Positions 1-10,091 are shown, counted from the first letter of the stretch. The stretch is 64,000 bases of DNA from Algoriphagus aquimarinus (GCF_900112005.1 NZ_FOKK01000006.1:186001-250000); one strand, 5' to 3'. Notes: a model not told the origin generated them from the sequence alone. Program-made: numbers and translations.

Positions 1-348
1 ATCTATTTTGGAATATGGATTTTCATTTTCGCTCTCTTTGCCTTTTGGCAATTCAATGATCCTGATCCTGAAGTTTGGGTGAGTATTTATGGTGTGGCAA
101 TGATTTTTTGTCTTCTGGGGACTCGTGGCATCTTTCCAAAAATCCCTTTGACCATTCTGGCGATTGGCTGTATCGTTGGAGCTATTTACTATTGGCAGGG
201 AGATGTGGGAAGCTGGGTTTCCCAAGAAGTAGAGCAGCATAATCTTAGTATGAAAACCCAGTCTATGGAAGAGTCCAGAGAGACATTTGGACTAGTAATT
301 ATCCTTATCGTGATGCTTCCTGCTTTGTGGAAAGCATGGAAGAAATAG
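1..348 (+). CDS. TMEM220-like membrane protein, 5'-truncated by window edge
   Basis: Reading frame 1 is open from the first base, so the gene begins before the window; 115 residues remain. The visible protein has an FWQFNDPDPEVW motif followed by three hydrophobic helices. The first (FGIWIFIFALFAF) is cut by the edge, the second and third lie around residues 30-60, and a last one sits just before the basic C-terminus (AWKK). The QFNDPDP signature after the first helix is what I associate with the transmembrane family 220 (TMEM220) proteins, small membrane proteins of unknown role. No catalytic residue is apparent. The next gene follows after 80 bp on the same strand. Family call fairly sure; function unknown. 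Confidence 0.75.
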   Translation: MYFGIWIFIFALFAFWQFNDPDPEVWVSIYGVAMIFCLLGTRGIFPKIPLTILAIGCIVGAIYYWQGDVGSWVSQEVEQHNLSMKTQSMEESRETFGLVIILIVMLPALWKAWKK

Positions 349-428
349 GCGTCAATTTCAGAAGGATCAATTTCTCAATTGATAGCTCTGATTACCTATT
401 TTTTCTAAACTAATCAAACCCAATCCCC

Positions 429-1178
429 ATGAAAAAGTCAATTCTAAGTTTACTCGTTATGTTATTCGCCTTTGGCAGTTTTGCGCAGCAATTAAGTGGA
501 AGTACATCCACCTATTTTGAAATTAGGAAATACTACGCTAACGAAGGCAAGTTAGACGATTTGATAAAGCGCTTTGAAGATCATACGATGAGCCTTTTTG
601 AGAAAAATGGAATGGAAAACGTTGCGTATTTCCTTCCTACCGATAATACGGACAATTCCCTTACCTACATCTTGGGGTATCCTGATGAAAATTCTCGCGA
701 TCGTATGTGGGCCAAATTTGCTAATGATCCCGAATGGCAGAAAGCTAAGAAGGAATCAGAAGTAAATGGTGGACTGGTAAAGGCAGTAGATCAAACTTTT
801 ATGAAATTGGCGCAAGGACTGAACGATACTCCTATGCAGCAGGAAAGTGGGGTTTTTCAATTGAGAGTGTACACTTGTTTAGATGGAAGACTAAATAATC
901 TAATAGCAAGATTCAAGGACCACACGCAGGATTTATTTGAGAAGCAGGGCTTGCGAAATTATCCGTATTGGGTTACAGTAGAGAAGGACGGGAGTCAACC
1001 AAAGCTAGTTTATCTTCTGGCTGACAAGGATCAGGAATCTTTTGAAAAGAATTTCCAGAACTTCATAAAAGATCCAGCATGGGTGAAAGCTAAAGATGCT
1101 TCTGAAGCTGATGGAAAAATTGTAGAGAAGGTGGATGCAGTTTTCTTGAAAACTTTGCCTTTTTCTCCGATGAAATAA
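429..1178 (+). CDS. Exported NIPSNAP family protein with two NIPSNAP domains
   Basis: 249 residues. An N-terminal signal peptide ends at about residue 19 (FGSFAQQ). Two homologous ferredoxin-like alpha/beta repeats follow, roughly residues 28-130 and 143-245. Each starts with FEIRKYY or FQLRVYT, contains a RFxDHT segment (FEDHTMSLFEKNGM and FKDHTQDLFEKQGL) and ends in a DPxWxKAK motif. That internal duplication is the NIPSNAP signature. Bacterial NIPSNAP proteins are usually annotated as possible stress or vesicle-associated proteins without a proven reaction, so no activity is assigned. The signal peptide implies a periplasmic location. The ATG at 429 directly precedes the signal sequence and was preferred on that ground. 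Confidence 0.85.
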   Translation: MKKSILSLLVMLFAFGSFAQQLSGSTSTYFEIRKYYANEGKLDDLIKRFEDHTMSLFEKNGMENVAYFLPTDNTDNSLTYILGYPDENSRDRMWAKFANDPEWQKAKKESEVNGGLVKAVDQTFMKLAQGLNDTPMQQESGVFQLRVYTCLDGRLNNLIARFKDHTQDLFEKQGLRNYPYWVTVEKDGSQPKLVYLLADKDQESFEKNFQNFIKDPAWVKAKDASEADGKIVEKVDAVFLKTLPFSPMK

Positions 1179-1250
1179 TTAGCGTGTAGCGTAAAAGATG
1201 GGCTGATCGTACTAGTATCAAACTAATTTCTGTCTAGAAAACTCTTTGCC

Positions 1251-1607
1251 ATGAAAAACTCTATTTACCTTATTTTATTCTTTTTAATAATTGGTTTTGC
1301 ATGTGAGGAGAAGGAAGACCCAGCCACAGCTTGTGGGGTGAGTGATCCAATAGAGAATCTTCCTTGGCTTAAGCAATGGGTTTCAGAATCTACTACCAGT
1401 GATAGTGAAGGGTATTCCTATATCAAACAAGCCATTTTCAAAAATGAAACAGTGTTTTTTTGGGGCAGCTGTTGTCCCAACTGTGATTGGGGTCTGGTAT
1501 TGCGTGATTGCTCAGGAATAGAAATTGAAGGCGATTATAATTTTGAGAATCTGAAAGATCAAAAAGTCATCTGGCGACCGGAAAATTCGCAGTGTGTTTT
1601 TAAATAA
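1251..1607 (+). CDS. Small lipoprotein of unknown function
   Basis: 118 residues with a type II signal peptide: a hydrophobic stretch (LILFFLIIGFAC) ends in a lipobox with Cys18, and acidic residues follow, as is common for surface-exposed Bacteroidota lipoproteins. The mature part has several cysteines, including a CCPNC cluster around residues 74-78 and a final CVFK, which could form disulfides or bind metal. I recognise no family. It is 72 bp after the NIPSNAP gene and is followed by a terminator at 1664-1692. Coding is supported by the in-frame lipobox and start context. Confidence 0.65.
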   Translation: MKNSIYLILFFLIIGFACEEKEDPATACGVSDPIENLPWLKQWVSESTTSDSEGYSYIKQAIFKNETVFFWGSCCPNCDWGLVLRDCSGIEIEGDYNFENLKDQKVIWRPENSQCVFK

Positions 1608-1663
1608 AATGAGTGCTAGTCTAGCTTGCTGATCTACATTATTTAAATTGGACAGACATAAAA

Positions 1664-1692
1664 AAAGCCATCCCGATATCGGGATGGCTTTA
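1664..1692. terminator. Bidirectional intrinsic terminator between convergent genes
   Basis: A near-perfect hairpin: AAGCCATCCCGAT pairs with ATCGGGATGGCTT with essentially no loop. It is flanked by A-runs on the left and T residues on the right. It lies between the small lipoprotein gene (plus) and the large lipoprotein gene (minus, ends at 1708), so it can serve both strands. Confidence 0.85.
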
Positions 1693-1707
1693 CTAGTTAC
1701 TCGTTTT

Positions 1708-4700
1708 TTATTTTGCGTTGAAGGTCATTCCAGCTACTATAAATGTCCCGTTTCCACCGTTATTCTTAGGCTTAGTGATAACAATAAGCTTATGAAGTTT
1801 TCCATCTGCTGTTCCGGTGATAGGAATGGTTATCTGACCATAGCTAGGAGCGCTTGCAGATCCAGTTGTGGACTGTTGTACAAATGTTTCTGTTCCCACT
1901 ACTTGACCGGTTGGGCTGTCTAGTCTGAGTTCAAATACATATTCATCTCCAAGGTCTCCTACAGTTACGGTAGTGGCAGTTACGGATGAGATACCGGTTA
2001 AGTCAATCTCTTTGATACCAAAGGAAGCTTCATTTTTAGGTACCATCACCAAATTAGCACCATCGTAGCTCATGCTGCTATATCCGCCAGTATAATCACC
2101 TGTAATACCCATGTCTATGGTGTTACTTTTTAGTAGCACTGTAGTAGAACCGGATAGTGGTTTTGTATTTTCCCCTCCTTGGTCTGTATAAGATGCATTG
2201 AGCATCAATACACCTGTTGTAGTAGGAGTTTTACCAGCTGTCGCATCTACAGATCCAGATTTTGGAAGAGAAGGAGTAGTCACTTGATCCAAAGAAAGAA
2301 TATAAGCAACTAAGGCATTCAAATCAGAATCTTTCATGTCAGGATTGGCAGGCATAGCTGTTTCTCCCCAGACTCCGCCACCACCATTTTTGATTTTGTT
2401 CTTCAAGTAGTCGATGTCTCGTTGGTTGTACTTCTTCGCTACATCAATGTAAGCAGGTCCAACAGACGCTTCCGCTTCCTTATGACAGGTCTTGCAAGTT
2501 AAAGTAGTGAAGAGTGATTTTCCCATCATAGCTTCAGTCATGACCTTGTGGCCCATGTCAGATTCTGCCATATCTAATCCTTCGATATAGTCAGCAGAAA
2601 TATATAGGGTACTCAAGTCTGATGCAGCTTCAGGATTATCAGCATCTGCCACAGAGACGGTATAGGCTACTTTCTTTCCAGGGAAATAGAAGGACTGATT
2701 TCCGTCAATTGAGATAGAAACCTCCGGTGCAACGTTGCCTGAATAGACACTTGCGATAGTACTAGTGCCAGTTAATCCTGCAGGATCTTTTGCCGTTACC
2801 TTTACTTCATACTCGCCGATTCCATTAAAAGTATGGGTAAGGCTAGGAGTCTCTGTAGTCTTGGTTTCTCCATTGCCCAGATCCCAAACATAAGTCATTG
2901 GATCATTTTCAGGATCTGAAGAAGTTGCGCTAAATGTAACCGTCAATGGATTTGTTCCTGAGGTTTTATCCGCAGAGATTTTAGTCACCGTTGGCGCTCT
3001 GTTTCCTCCATTAAAGTCTATTCTGGAAAGCCCTGAATCTTTATTCTTGGCGAACCAGCCATTGCCGTATTCCAATATATAGATTCTGCCGTCAGGCCCC
3101 ATTTCCATATCTATCAATGCATTGAATTTGGTGCTTGGCATAAATGCTTCCATTTTGTCAAAATCACCATTTTCCTTGATGGTTACAGCCTTAATCCACC
3201 CTCTGATCCAGTCATAGATGAAGATTTTTCCATCATAATAATCAGGGAGTTTGGTGTCTGCAGTGTACATATCTGAATAATAGATCGGACCTGCCATTGC
3301 ATTTCTTCCTCCAGAACCGACCTGTGGGAATTCTTTGGACTCTCCATATGGATACCAGATGAAAGCTGGCGCTAATGCAGGTAAATCGGTTTTACCAGTA
3401 TTGTTTACGGAAGTGTTTTTAGGCCCATTTGGATCAAAAGCAGCTCCGGATTCACCAGTTACATAATTGAATTCTCGGTACGCATAGTTATTTCCTACAA
3501 AATATGGCCATCCGAAATTGCCAGCTTTTCTCGCTTGGTTTAGCTCATCGTAGCCTCTAGGACCACGAGTCTCCAAGCTGTCAGCATTGGCATCAGGACC
3601 AACTTCACCCCAATACAAGAAACCATTTTTCTGATCAATAGATATTCTGTATGGGTTTCTGTTTCCCTGTACATAAATTTCAGGTCTAGTTCCTTCTGTT
3701 CCTACTGGGTAAAGATTTCCTTCCGGAATATCATAAGAACCATCTTCCTTCACTTTTATTCTAAGGATTTTACCTCTTAAGTCATTCGCGTTTCCAGAAG
3801 TCCTTCTAGCGTCATACTGCTCCTTACCCGGTCTCTGATCGAGAGGAGCAAAGCCGTTGTTGATGAATTTAGAATCAGCCTGATTGAATGGTGTAGAGTT
3901 ATCTCCTAAAGAAAGGAATAGGTTGCCATCTTTATCAAAAGCAATAGATCCACCGGTGTGGCAGCAAATATCACGATCGGAATGAACGTCAAGGATGACA
4001 ACTTCTGATGCCATATCCCAAGTGTCATTTTTGAAAGTAAACCTTGAAAGTCTATTGATCTCTTCGTCGCCTGTTGGTGCATAATAGACGAAAACATATC
4101 CATTTTTAGCGAAATTTGGGTCTTTTTGAATACCCATCAATCCTTCTTCGGCATTTACTCCTTTTACTTCTGTTTTCCAGTAGACATCAAGTTTGGCTAC
4201 TTCTTTCAGTTCCTCTGTTTCATTATCGAACAATAGAATTTCTCCTCTTCTCTGTGATACTAGGATATCCAAGTTTGGAAGTATGGTCATCTCTGTTGGC
4301 TCAGTGAATTCTCCATAAGCATAAGTCGTCTTAGTAAACCTGTTTTCCTCAGGAACACGCTTGCTCTTTGCTTTAGAATAATCTAATTCGGAATTGTCTC
4401 CAATGGCATATTCTATTCCGGCAAGGACATGCTTCAAGAATAATTCTTCTGTATAAGATTCATTGGTGTGTCCGCCTCCAGTATAGAATGCTCTTCCTCC
4501 ATCATAGTCATGGTACCAAGCAATAGGATGCTCTCCCATGTCAAAACCACCTTTGTAAGAATCTTCTTCCAAGTTCAATAGAACATGGACGTCTGGATTC
4601 ATGTTTTTGTAGCTGTACCACTCATCCGTTCTAGCCCAAGGGCTAGTTAGGAAAGATGTGGAGGAGTTTTTAGCGTCTACAACAGTGATTTCACCAGCCT

Positions 4701-5151
4701 GAACATTAGGATTAGGATCGTTGATGCCTGGGTGATCAGTGAAGTAGCCACCTACCAAACGGCCATACCAGCTCCACTCATATTCCGTGTCAGCTGCAGC
4801 ATGGATACCCATGAAACCGCCTCCAGACTGAATGTATCTTTCGAAATCAGCTTCTTGGTAGTTGTTTAACACATCGCCAGTAGTACTTAAAAATATTACG
4901 GCTGAGTATTGTGCTAAATTTTCCTCGGTGAACATCTCTGACTGCGTAGTGGTATCTACTTCGAAGCCATTTTCTGATCCAAGTTTTTCTATTGCATCTA
5001 TTCCTTTAGGAATGGATTCATGATGAAATCCTGCTGTTTTGCTGAATACAAGTACTTTAGGTTTTCCAGAGCGAGAATTACAGCTCCAGAAACCTACACT
5101 CGCAATCAGACCAAGTAGCAGTAGGCTTCTTAGGTTTTTTGGGAAATTCAT
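1708..5151 (-). CDS. Multidomain lipoprotein: ThuA + PQQ-type sugar dehydrogenase + PKD + cytochrome c + C-terminal beta domain
   Basis: 1147 residues. The signal peptide ends in a lipobox (GFWSC, Cys24). Residues about 32-250 form a ThuA-like, glutamine-amidotransferase-fold domain (KVLVFSKTAGFHHESI; GIHAAADTEYEW; GGGHTNES). Residues about 270-710 match the glucose/sorbosone dehydrogenase beta-propeller (GLMGIQKDPNF, GGSIAFDKDGNLFLSLGD, LRGKILRI, GNRNPYRI). A PKD domain follows at about 717-805, then a class I cytochrome c with one CKTCH haem site at residues 886-890. The C-terminal 160 residues look like a carbohydrate-binding jelly roll. The architecture suggests periplasmic or surface sugar oxidation with electrons passed to the attached haem, but the substrate is unknown. 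It is the last gene of a minus-strand run, 131 bp after galK, and ends at the shared terminator. Confidence 0.85.
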   Translation of the reverse strand: MNFPKNLRSLLLLGLIASVGFWSCNSRSGKPKVLVFSKTAGFHHESIPKGIDAIEKLGSENGFEVDTTTQSEMFTEENLAQYSAVIFLSTTGDVLNNYQEADFERYIQSGGGFMGIHAAADTEYEWSWYGRLVGGYFTDHPGINDPNPNVQAGEITVVDAKNSSTSFLTSPWARTDEWYSYKNMNPDVHVLLNLEEDSYKGGFDMGEHPIAWYHDYDGGRAFYTGGGHTNESYTEELFLKHVLAGIEYAIGDNSELDYSKAKSKRVPEENRFTKTTYAYGEFTEPTEMTILPNLDILVSQRRGEILLFDNETEELKEVAKLDVYWKTEVKGVNAEEGLMGIQKDPNFAKNGYVFVYYAPTGDEEINRLSRFTFKNDTWDMASEVVILDVHSDRDICCHTGGSIAFDKDGNLFLSLGDNSTPFNQADSKFINNGFAPLDQRPGKEQYDARRTSGNANDLRGKILRIKVKEDGSYDIPEGNLYPVGTEGTRPEIYVQGNRNPYRISIDQKNGFLYWGEVGPDANADSLETRGPRGYDELNQARKAGNFGWPYFVGNNYAYREFNYVTGESGAAFDPNGPKNTSVNNTGKTDLPALAPAFIWYPYGESKEFPQVGSGGRNAMAGPIYYSDMYTADTKLPDYYDGKIFIYDWIRGWIKAVTIKENGDFDKMEAFMPSTKFNALIDMEMGPDGRIYILEYGNGWFAKNKDSGLSRIDFNGGNRAPTVTKISADKTSGTNPLTVTFSATSSDPENDPMTYVWDLGNGETKTTETPSLTHTFNGIGEYEVKVTAKDPAGLTGTSTIASVYSGNVAPEVSISIDGNQSFYFPGKKVAYTVSVADADNPEAASDLSTLYISADYIEGLDMAESDMGHKVMTEAMMGKSLFTTLTCKTCHKEAEASVGPAYIDVAKKYNQRDIDYLKNKIKNGGGGVWGETAMPANPDMKDSDLNALVAYILSLDQVTTPSLPKSGSVDATAGKTPTTTGVLMLNASYTDQGGENTKPLSGSTTVLLKSNTIDMGITGDYTGGYSSMSYDGANLVMVPKNEASFGIKEIDLTGISSVTATTVTVGDLGDEYVFELRLDSPTGQVVGTETFVQQSTTGSASAPSYGQITIPITGTADGKLHKLIVITKPKNNGGNGTFIVAGMTFNAK

Positions 5152-5282
5152 AGGTTTTCAAATTTTTGGGAAAATAGGTAATTAAACTCAATTCAGAGTT
5201 GGGCTTACAAATTGGGGAAAATTTTGATAAAAATCGTGGTAATTGTCTGAATGAAACAATAGAAGTTATAATTGGTAGAACT

Positions 5283-6425
5283 TTATAGTATTCTAGCGCC
5301 TTCGGAAAGTGCAACTGGGATAAAATCTGCTTCTATTTCAAATTTATCTTTGTAAACAGCTCGCATAGTAGCTTTGAAATTCTTCATTTCTGAATTGGCT
5401 ACCAAATTAATAGTGCAACCTCCAAAACCTCCGCCCATCATGCGTGAACCGATTACTCCTGGTAATTTCCACGATTCCTCGGCAAGAAAATCAAGCTCCA
5501 CGCAACTCACTTCGAAGTCCTCACTTAAGCTTCGGTGAGATTCCTTCAATAGATTTCCAAAAACGGTTAAATCACCAGCATGGAGAGCATTAGATGCTAG
5601 GTTGACACGTTCGGTCTCTGTGATGACGTGTTTTGCTTTAGGAAATAGATCTGCTGGTAAAAGTTGCTGCACTTTTTCCATGTCTTTTACCTGAATATCT
5701 CTAAGTGTAGTGGCTTCTGGGAAAGAATCTTGAAGAATCTTTACACTTGCTTCACAAGCTTCTCTTCGCTTATTATATGCGGAATCGGCCAGGGTATGTT
5801 TTACTTTAGAATTGATAAGGATTAATGAATGATCTCCAAAATCAACTTCAACTTCAAAGTGTGTATTGGTTCGGCAATCCAGTAATAATGCTCTGTCTTT
5901 CACTCCGAAAGCAGAAGCGTAAGGATCCATGATGCCACATTTCACACCAGCAAATAAATGCTCTGCTTTTTGGGCGTAGAGAACGATTGACTTTTTGGTG
6001 ATGGTAAGGTTGAAAAGAGCAGTCAATGCCGTGCCAATTGCTACGGAAAGTGCGGCTGAGGAAGAAAGTCCAGAAGCTGGGATATTTCCGACGAAAGCCA
6101 TATCAAAACCTTCAAACTTATAACCCGCCTGCTGAAATTGAGAGATTACACCCATAGTGTAATTTGCCCAATGCCCCTTTTTTGGAGAAAATGATGTAAT
6201 GTCAAAAACAAATTCTTCTTCGTAATCTTCTGAGTAAAGGCGACAGGAGGAAAGACCGTTTTTTTGGATAGCTACCCAAATTCCTTGTTCTATTGCTGCA
6301 GGGAAAACCAAGCCTTCTTGATAATCTGTATGCTCTCCGATCAGATTGATTCTTCCTGGTGCAAATGCCAAAATCGGTTCACTACCAAACAGTTTCCTGA
6401 AGGTTTGGGCAATTTTATCTTTCAT
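5283..6425 (-). CDS. galK: Galactokinase
   Basis: 380 residues, normal length for a GHMP-family galactokinase, which phosphorylates alpha-D-galactose with ATP in the Leloir pathway. The N-terminal galactokinase signature GRINLIGEHTDYQEG is at residues 24-38. The GHMP ATP-binding motif appears as PASGLSSSAALSVA near 116-129. A C-terminal GSRMMGGGFGGC motif is also present. The ATG abuts the stop codon of the upstream LacI-type regulator with no gap (TAAATG), so the two are almost certainly co-transcribed and translationally coupled. No galT, galE or galM is next to it in the window. Confidence 0.97.
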   Translation of the reverse strand: MKDKIAQTFRKLFGSEPILAFAPGRINLIGEHTDYQEGLVFPAAIEQGIWVAIQKNGLSSCRLYSEDYEEEFVFDITSFSPKKGHWANYTMGVISQFQQAGYKFEGFDMAFVGNIPASGLSSSAALSVAIGTALTALFNLTITKKSIVLYAQKAEHLFAGVKCGIMDPYASAFGVKDRALLLDCRTNTHFEVEVDFGDHSLILINSKVKHTLADSAYNKRREACEASVKILQDSFPEATTLRDIQVKDMEKVQQLLPADLFPKAKHVITETERVNLASNALHAGDLTVFGNLLKESHRSLSEDFEVSCVELDFLAEESWKLPGVIGSRMMGGGFGGCTINLVANSEMKNFKATMRAVYKDKFEIEADFIPVALSEGARIL

Positions 6426-7451
6426 TTACTTTAGTGCTTTTGTTGATTGTCGAGGTACTAGGGTAGTTTCGAGAACTATAGAAATAGGGTCATCAGATGC
6501 GATGCCATCTAATTGATCGAGTAAGTGAGTCACTGATAATTTACCCATTTCATAGCCTGGCTGAGCTACCGTAGTCAGTGGAGGTTCTACTACAGCAGAA
6601 GTTGGATTATTTGTAAATCCAGCTAATGCCATGTCATCTGGCACCTTGATGCCTATGGATTTCCAAAAGGTAAGAATATCAATCGCCACAGGATCTATCA
6701 TACAAAAGACACCATCTGGTCGTGATTTCATTTCGGCTATTTCCTTACCTATTTTGATGTTTCCTTCTATGGTAAGATCAGATATTTTCACCAACGCTGG
6801 ATCGGGGGTAATCCCAAATTCATTTAATGCATGGAGATATCCTTCTTTACGTTTTTTGCTGATATAGAGATCTTCTGGTCCTGATACATACATGACGCGT
6901 TTGCAACCAGTTTCCAATAAGTGTTTGGTGACTTGATATGCTCCGCCCTCATCATTGAATGTGACGCGCGAAACAGGTATATCTTCATTTACTCTGTCAA
7001 AAAGCAAAAATGGAATTTCTCTATTGTAAATATCTAATAAGTGATCAAATTGGTTAGTTTCACGACTCAATGAGATCAGCAAACCGTCCACTTGAGAGGC
7101 TACTAAAGTTCTGATATTGGCTTTCTCAAGTTCTAATGTTTCATTCGATTGGCAAATCATCACATTGTAACCACGCTTATTTGCATGATCCTGAATCCCT
7201 GATATACAGGAAGCAAAAAAGTGGGAAGTAATCTCTGGTACGATTACTCCTAGTGTATTGGTACGGCTAATTCTAAGGCTTTGAGCAAGGAGATTGGGTT
7301 GGTAATTCATCTCCTTTGCCATCTCCACTATTCGTTTTTTAGTGTCTGGATGAAGCTCTGGAGAATCCTTGAGTGCTCTTGAAATGGTCGATACAGAAAC
7401 GCCTAATTTTTTGGCGATTTCCTTCATGGTGACTTGATGACCTTTTTTCAT
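6426..7451 (-). CDS. LacI-family transcriptional regulator, coupled to galK
   Basis: 341 residues. An N-terminal LacI helix-turn-helix (MKEIAKKLGVSVSTISRAL, then the hinge YQPNLLAQSL) spans about residues 9-62. A periplasmic-binding-protein-like effector domain follows (TLGVIVPEITSHFFA, VDGLLISLS, PDGVFCMIDPVA, LTTVAQPGYEMG). The family represses sugar genes and is released by a sugar ligand. The zero-gap junction with galK suggests control of galactose use and possibly of its own operon. I could not identify an operator. An internal ATG at residue 9 (7427) is an alternative start that still keeps the whole HTH. Confidence 0.93.
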   Translation of the reverse strand: MKKGHQVTMKEIAKKLGVSVSTISRALKDSPELHPDTKKRIVEMAKEMNYQPNLLAQSLRISRTNTLGVIVPEITSHFFASCISGIQDHANKRGYNVMICQSNETLELEKANIRTLVASQVDGLLISLSRETNQFDHLLDIYNREIPFLLFDRVNEDIPVSRVTFNDEGGAYQVTKHLLETGCKRVMYVSGPEDLYISKKRKEGYLHALNEFGITPDPALVKISDLTIEGNIKIGKEIAEMKSRPDGVFCMIDPVAIDILTFWKSIGIKVPDDMALAGFTNNPTSAVVEPPLTTVAQPGYEMGKLSVTHLLDQLDGIASDDPISIVLETTLVPRQSTKALK

Positions 7452-7481
7452 ATGTTTATCATTGTCTTTTCAGCGGTCGTG

Positions 7482-7509
7482 CCCGTCCGGCTGATGCCAG
7501 TAGGACGGG
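7482..7509. other. GC-rich two-stage hairpin in the lacI leader
   Basis: CCCGTCC (7482-7488) pairs with GGACGGG (7503-7509). Inside the loop GGC and GCC can pair around TGAT. It sits 31-58 bp upstream of the lacI start, in the 182-bp gap after the M28 peptidase gene. No T-tract follows closely on the minus strand, so a leader structure, attenuator or weak terminator are all possible. Confidence 0.4.
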
Positions 7510-7633
7510 AAACTTTCAACTGATAATTATCCCATTATGACATTTCGTAACGCTCGATTTCATAGGGTAAAATCTTTTAACTATCACTTCGAACCTTCCA
7601 AATTGGACGATTCTAAGATGGAAAGATAAGCTT

Positions 7634-8611
7634 TTACTCTTGGTAAACTGTAAATAAAACAGTTTCCCCTACTGCTTGCAAAGTTCTACGGTCTATGATT
7701 TCCATATTGTCTGCATGCTTATGATGGTATTGGCCAAAACCATAATCCGGTGAAAACTCAATAATATCAATCATAGGTATTTTAGCGAACTCATTGACAA
7801 AAGCATGATCGTCCAGAATCTCAGGGGCATCTTTGTAGATGAAGAAGTCTCCTTGGCCAATCTGAGAGGCATTGTCCCAGACTTTTTTCAAAATACCAGA
7901 TGCATATTGACGAGAATATCCTTCTCTATAAAAGCGCGCTCCCTTGGCTCCAACTAGATCTACCAAAATGCCATAATAGGCTGAGTAATTTGCTTTGTGC
8001 TTGTTTTTGGACCAGTGCTGAGAACCTAAGCACCACCATATTTGACTGTTATCTCTTTCGGAAGATAGATCTGGTTCACCATCATCTTCTCCATCGAATA
8101 ATATAATGTCTATCCCAACGCCTGGCTTTAATTCCTGAGAACCGATCACACGAGCGATTTCAAGTAAAATACCAACTCCACTGGCGCCGTCATTTGCTCC
8201 ATCGATAGGTTCATCCATTCGCTCGGTATCTTTATCAGCGATTCTTCTAGTATCCCAGTGCGCTGCCAAAAGAATTCTCTTGGTTGCCTGAGGATTGTAG
8301 GAAGCGATGATATTACTCAAGTCCCAAGTTAATCCATCATAAGTTTTAGCTTCGAAATCCTGAGTTTCTACAGCAAAACCATACCCTTCAAACTTAGCTA
8401 AAAGCCAGTTTTTGGTGGCTTCATGAGCCTCGGTTTCTGGTACACGTGGGCCGAAATCCACTTGCTTCTGTACGAAGGCGTAGGCAGAATCTGGAGAGAA
8501 AGTAGGGTAGGGCTTAGCTGGCGCCTTGGCGACAACTTCAGTTTCCTTCTCGGGACTGCTACATGCCCAAGTCAGCGCAAGTAAGCCTACTAACCAAAAT
8601 CTATTCTTCAT
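7634..8611 (-). CDS. M28-family zinc metallopeptidase / glutaminyl cyclase-like lipoprotein
   Basis: 325 residues from the ATG at 8611; a TTG 12 bp further upstream is a weaker start. The signal peptide ends in a lipobox (LALTWAC). The catalytic domain carries M28 metal-binding motifs: LLAAHWDTR (His and Asp), [15 protein letters not shown] (bridging Asp) and [10 protein letters not shown] (Glu/Asp). Later DDHAFVNE and YHHKHAD segments complete the site. Bacteroidota members are annotated either as aminopeptidases or as glutaminyl-peptide cyclotransferases, which share the fold; the sequence alone does not decide. The start overlaps the end of cysS by 11 bp, so the two genes are co-transcribed. 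Confidence 0.88.
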   Translation of the reverse strand: MKNRFWLVGLLALTWACSSPEKETEVVAKAPAKPYPTFSPDSAYAFVQKQVDFGPRVPETEAHEATKNWLLAKFEGYGFAVETQDFEAKTYDGLTWDLSNIIASYNPQATKRILLAAHWDTRRIADKDTERMDEPIDGANDGASGVGILLEIARVIGSQELKPGVGIDIILFDGEDDGEPDLSSERDNSQIWWCLGSQHWSKNKHKANYSAYYGILVDLVGAKGARFYREGYSRQYASGILKKVWDNASQIGQGDFFIYKDAPEILDDHAFVNEFAKIPMIDIIEFSPDYGFGQYHHKHADNMEIIDRRTLQAVGETVLFTVYQE

Positions 8612-10091
8612 ATGCCCAGTCAATTTTATCCTTCATGTCTTTAACTACGAAACCTATAGCTTTCAAGCCAGCTCTGATCTCATCCACTTTAGCATAGTCT
8701 CTGGCAGTTTTTGCCTCAGAATACAATTGTAAAAGCAAATTCAGCATCTCATTTTGAGTGTCTGATTTCTCTTCTACCAATCCTAGAATATCAGAAACAA
8801 AGGTGCTGAATGTCTCTATTAATTTATTGAAAACTTCCTCCCCACATACGGCAGACTTCAACTGTCCTGTGTACATGGAGTTGATTTTCTTCAGCAAATT
8901 GAAGAGATGCCCGATCGCCTGCGCGGTGTTGAAGTCATCGTCCATTGCTCGGTAAGCATTGGTGATGATTTGCTCCACTTGCTTGATTTGCTCCTCGTCT
9001 TTCTCAGCATCATTCGCTTCGAATTTCAAGATTTTGGCAATTCTCAATCCATTAATGAGTTTCTTATATCCCTTTTGGGCAGCTTGAAGCGCTTCGTTGG
9101 AGAAATCCAAAGTAGAGCGATAATGTGCCGTCAAGATGAAATATCGAATCGTCATCGGACTATAAGCCTGCTCCAGAAGTTTGTGTTTTCCGGTGAAAAG
9201 CTCTTGCAAATTGATGAAGTTGCCCAGTGATTTGCCCATCTTCTGTCCGTTGATGGTGATCATGTTATTGTGCATCCAGTACTTGGCTGGATCCTGATGA
9301 TTGCATGCATTTCCCTGTGCGATTTCACATTCGTGATGTGGGAAAAGTAAATCCATTCCACCACCGTGTATGTCAAATTGCTTTCCAAGGTACTTCGAGC
9401 TCATGGCTGTACATTCTAAGTGCCAGCCTGGAAAACCAACTCCCCAAGGAGAATCCCACTTCATAAGATGTTCTGAAGAAGCATTTTTCCAGAGCGCAAA
9501 ATCAACTGCATTACGCTTTTCATCCTGTCCGTCTAGCGTGCGACTACCGCTCATTAGATTTTCTAAGTCACGACCTGAAAGCTTGCCGTAGTTGTTCGTT
9601 TCGTTGTATTTCATCACATCGAAGTACACAGATCCATTCACCTCATAGCCAAAACCTTCTTTCAAGATGGCTTCCACCAATGCGATTTGCTCAGGAATAT
9701 GACCAGTTGCACGAGGTTCGATGCTTGGTTTCCAAGTATTCAAAAGCGCCATATCTCTATGGTAGCTGTCCGTGTATTGTTGAGCAACTTCCATAGGCTC
9801 AAGCTGTTCTAGCTTTGCTTTCTTGGCGATTTTGTCTTCTCCTTCATCAGCATCTCCTTGCAAGTGACCTACATCGGTGATGTTTCGCACGTATCGAACC
9901 CTGAAGCCCATATGGGTCAGGTAACGATTGACTGTGTCAAAAGTGATGGCTGGACGAGCGTGGCCAAGGTGAGCATCTCCATAGACCGTCGGTCCACAGA
10001 CATACATGCCTACGAAAGGCGGATTGATGGGCTGAAACTCCTCTTTCTGGCGTGAAAGAGTATTGTATAATTTAAGATTATGCGACTTCAT
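8601..10091 (-). CDS. cysS: Cysteinyl-tRNA synthetase
   Basis: 496 residues, normal length for the class I enzyme that charges tRNA-Cys. Seen: the zinc-binding start [16 protein letters not shown], which includes the HIGH-type motif HLGH; further zinc ligands in WHLECTAMS and HHECE; and the KMSKS-type loop KMGKSLGNF. The C-terminal helical anticodon-binding region is complete. The last codons overlap the start of the M28 peptidase. A 186-bp non-coding gap separates it from the toxin-antitoxin island. Confidence 0.98.
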   Translation of the reverse strand: MKSHNLKLYNTLSRQKEEFQPINPPFVGMYVCGPTVYGDAHLGHARPAITFDTVNRYLTHMGFRVRYVRNITDVGHLQGDADEGEDKIAKKAKLEQLEPMEVAQQYTDSYHRDMALLNTWKPSIEPRATGHIPEQIALVEAILKEGFGYEVNGSVYFDVMKYNETNNYGKLSGRDLENLMSGSRTLDGQDEKRNAVDFALWKNASSEHLMKWDSPWGVGFPGWHLECTAMSSKYLGKQFDIHGGGMDLLFPHHECEIAQGNACNHQDPAKYWMHNNMITINGQKMGKSLGNFINLQELFTGKHKLLEQAYSPMTIRYFILTAHYRSTLDFSNEALQAAQKGYKKLINGLRIAKILKFEANDAEKDEEQIKQVEQIITNAYRAMDDDFNTAQAIGHLFNLLKKINSMYTGQLKSAVCGEEVFNKLIETFSTFVSDILGLVEEKSDTQNEMLNLLLQLYSEAKTARDYAKVDEIRAGLKAIGFVVKDMKDKIDWAYEE

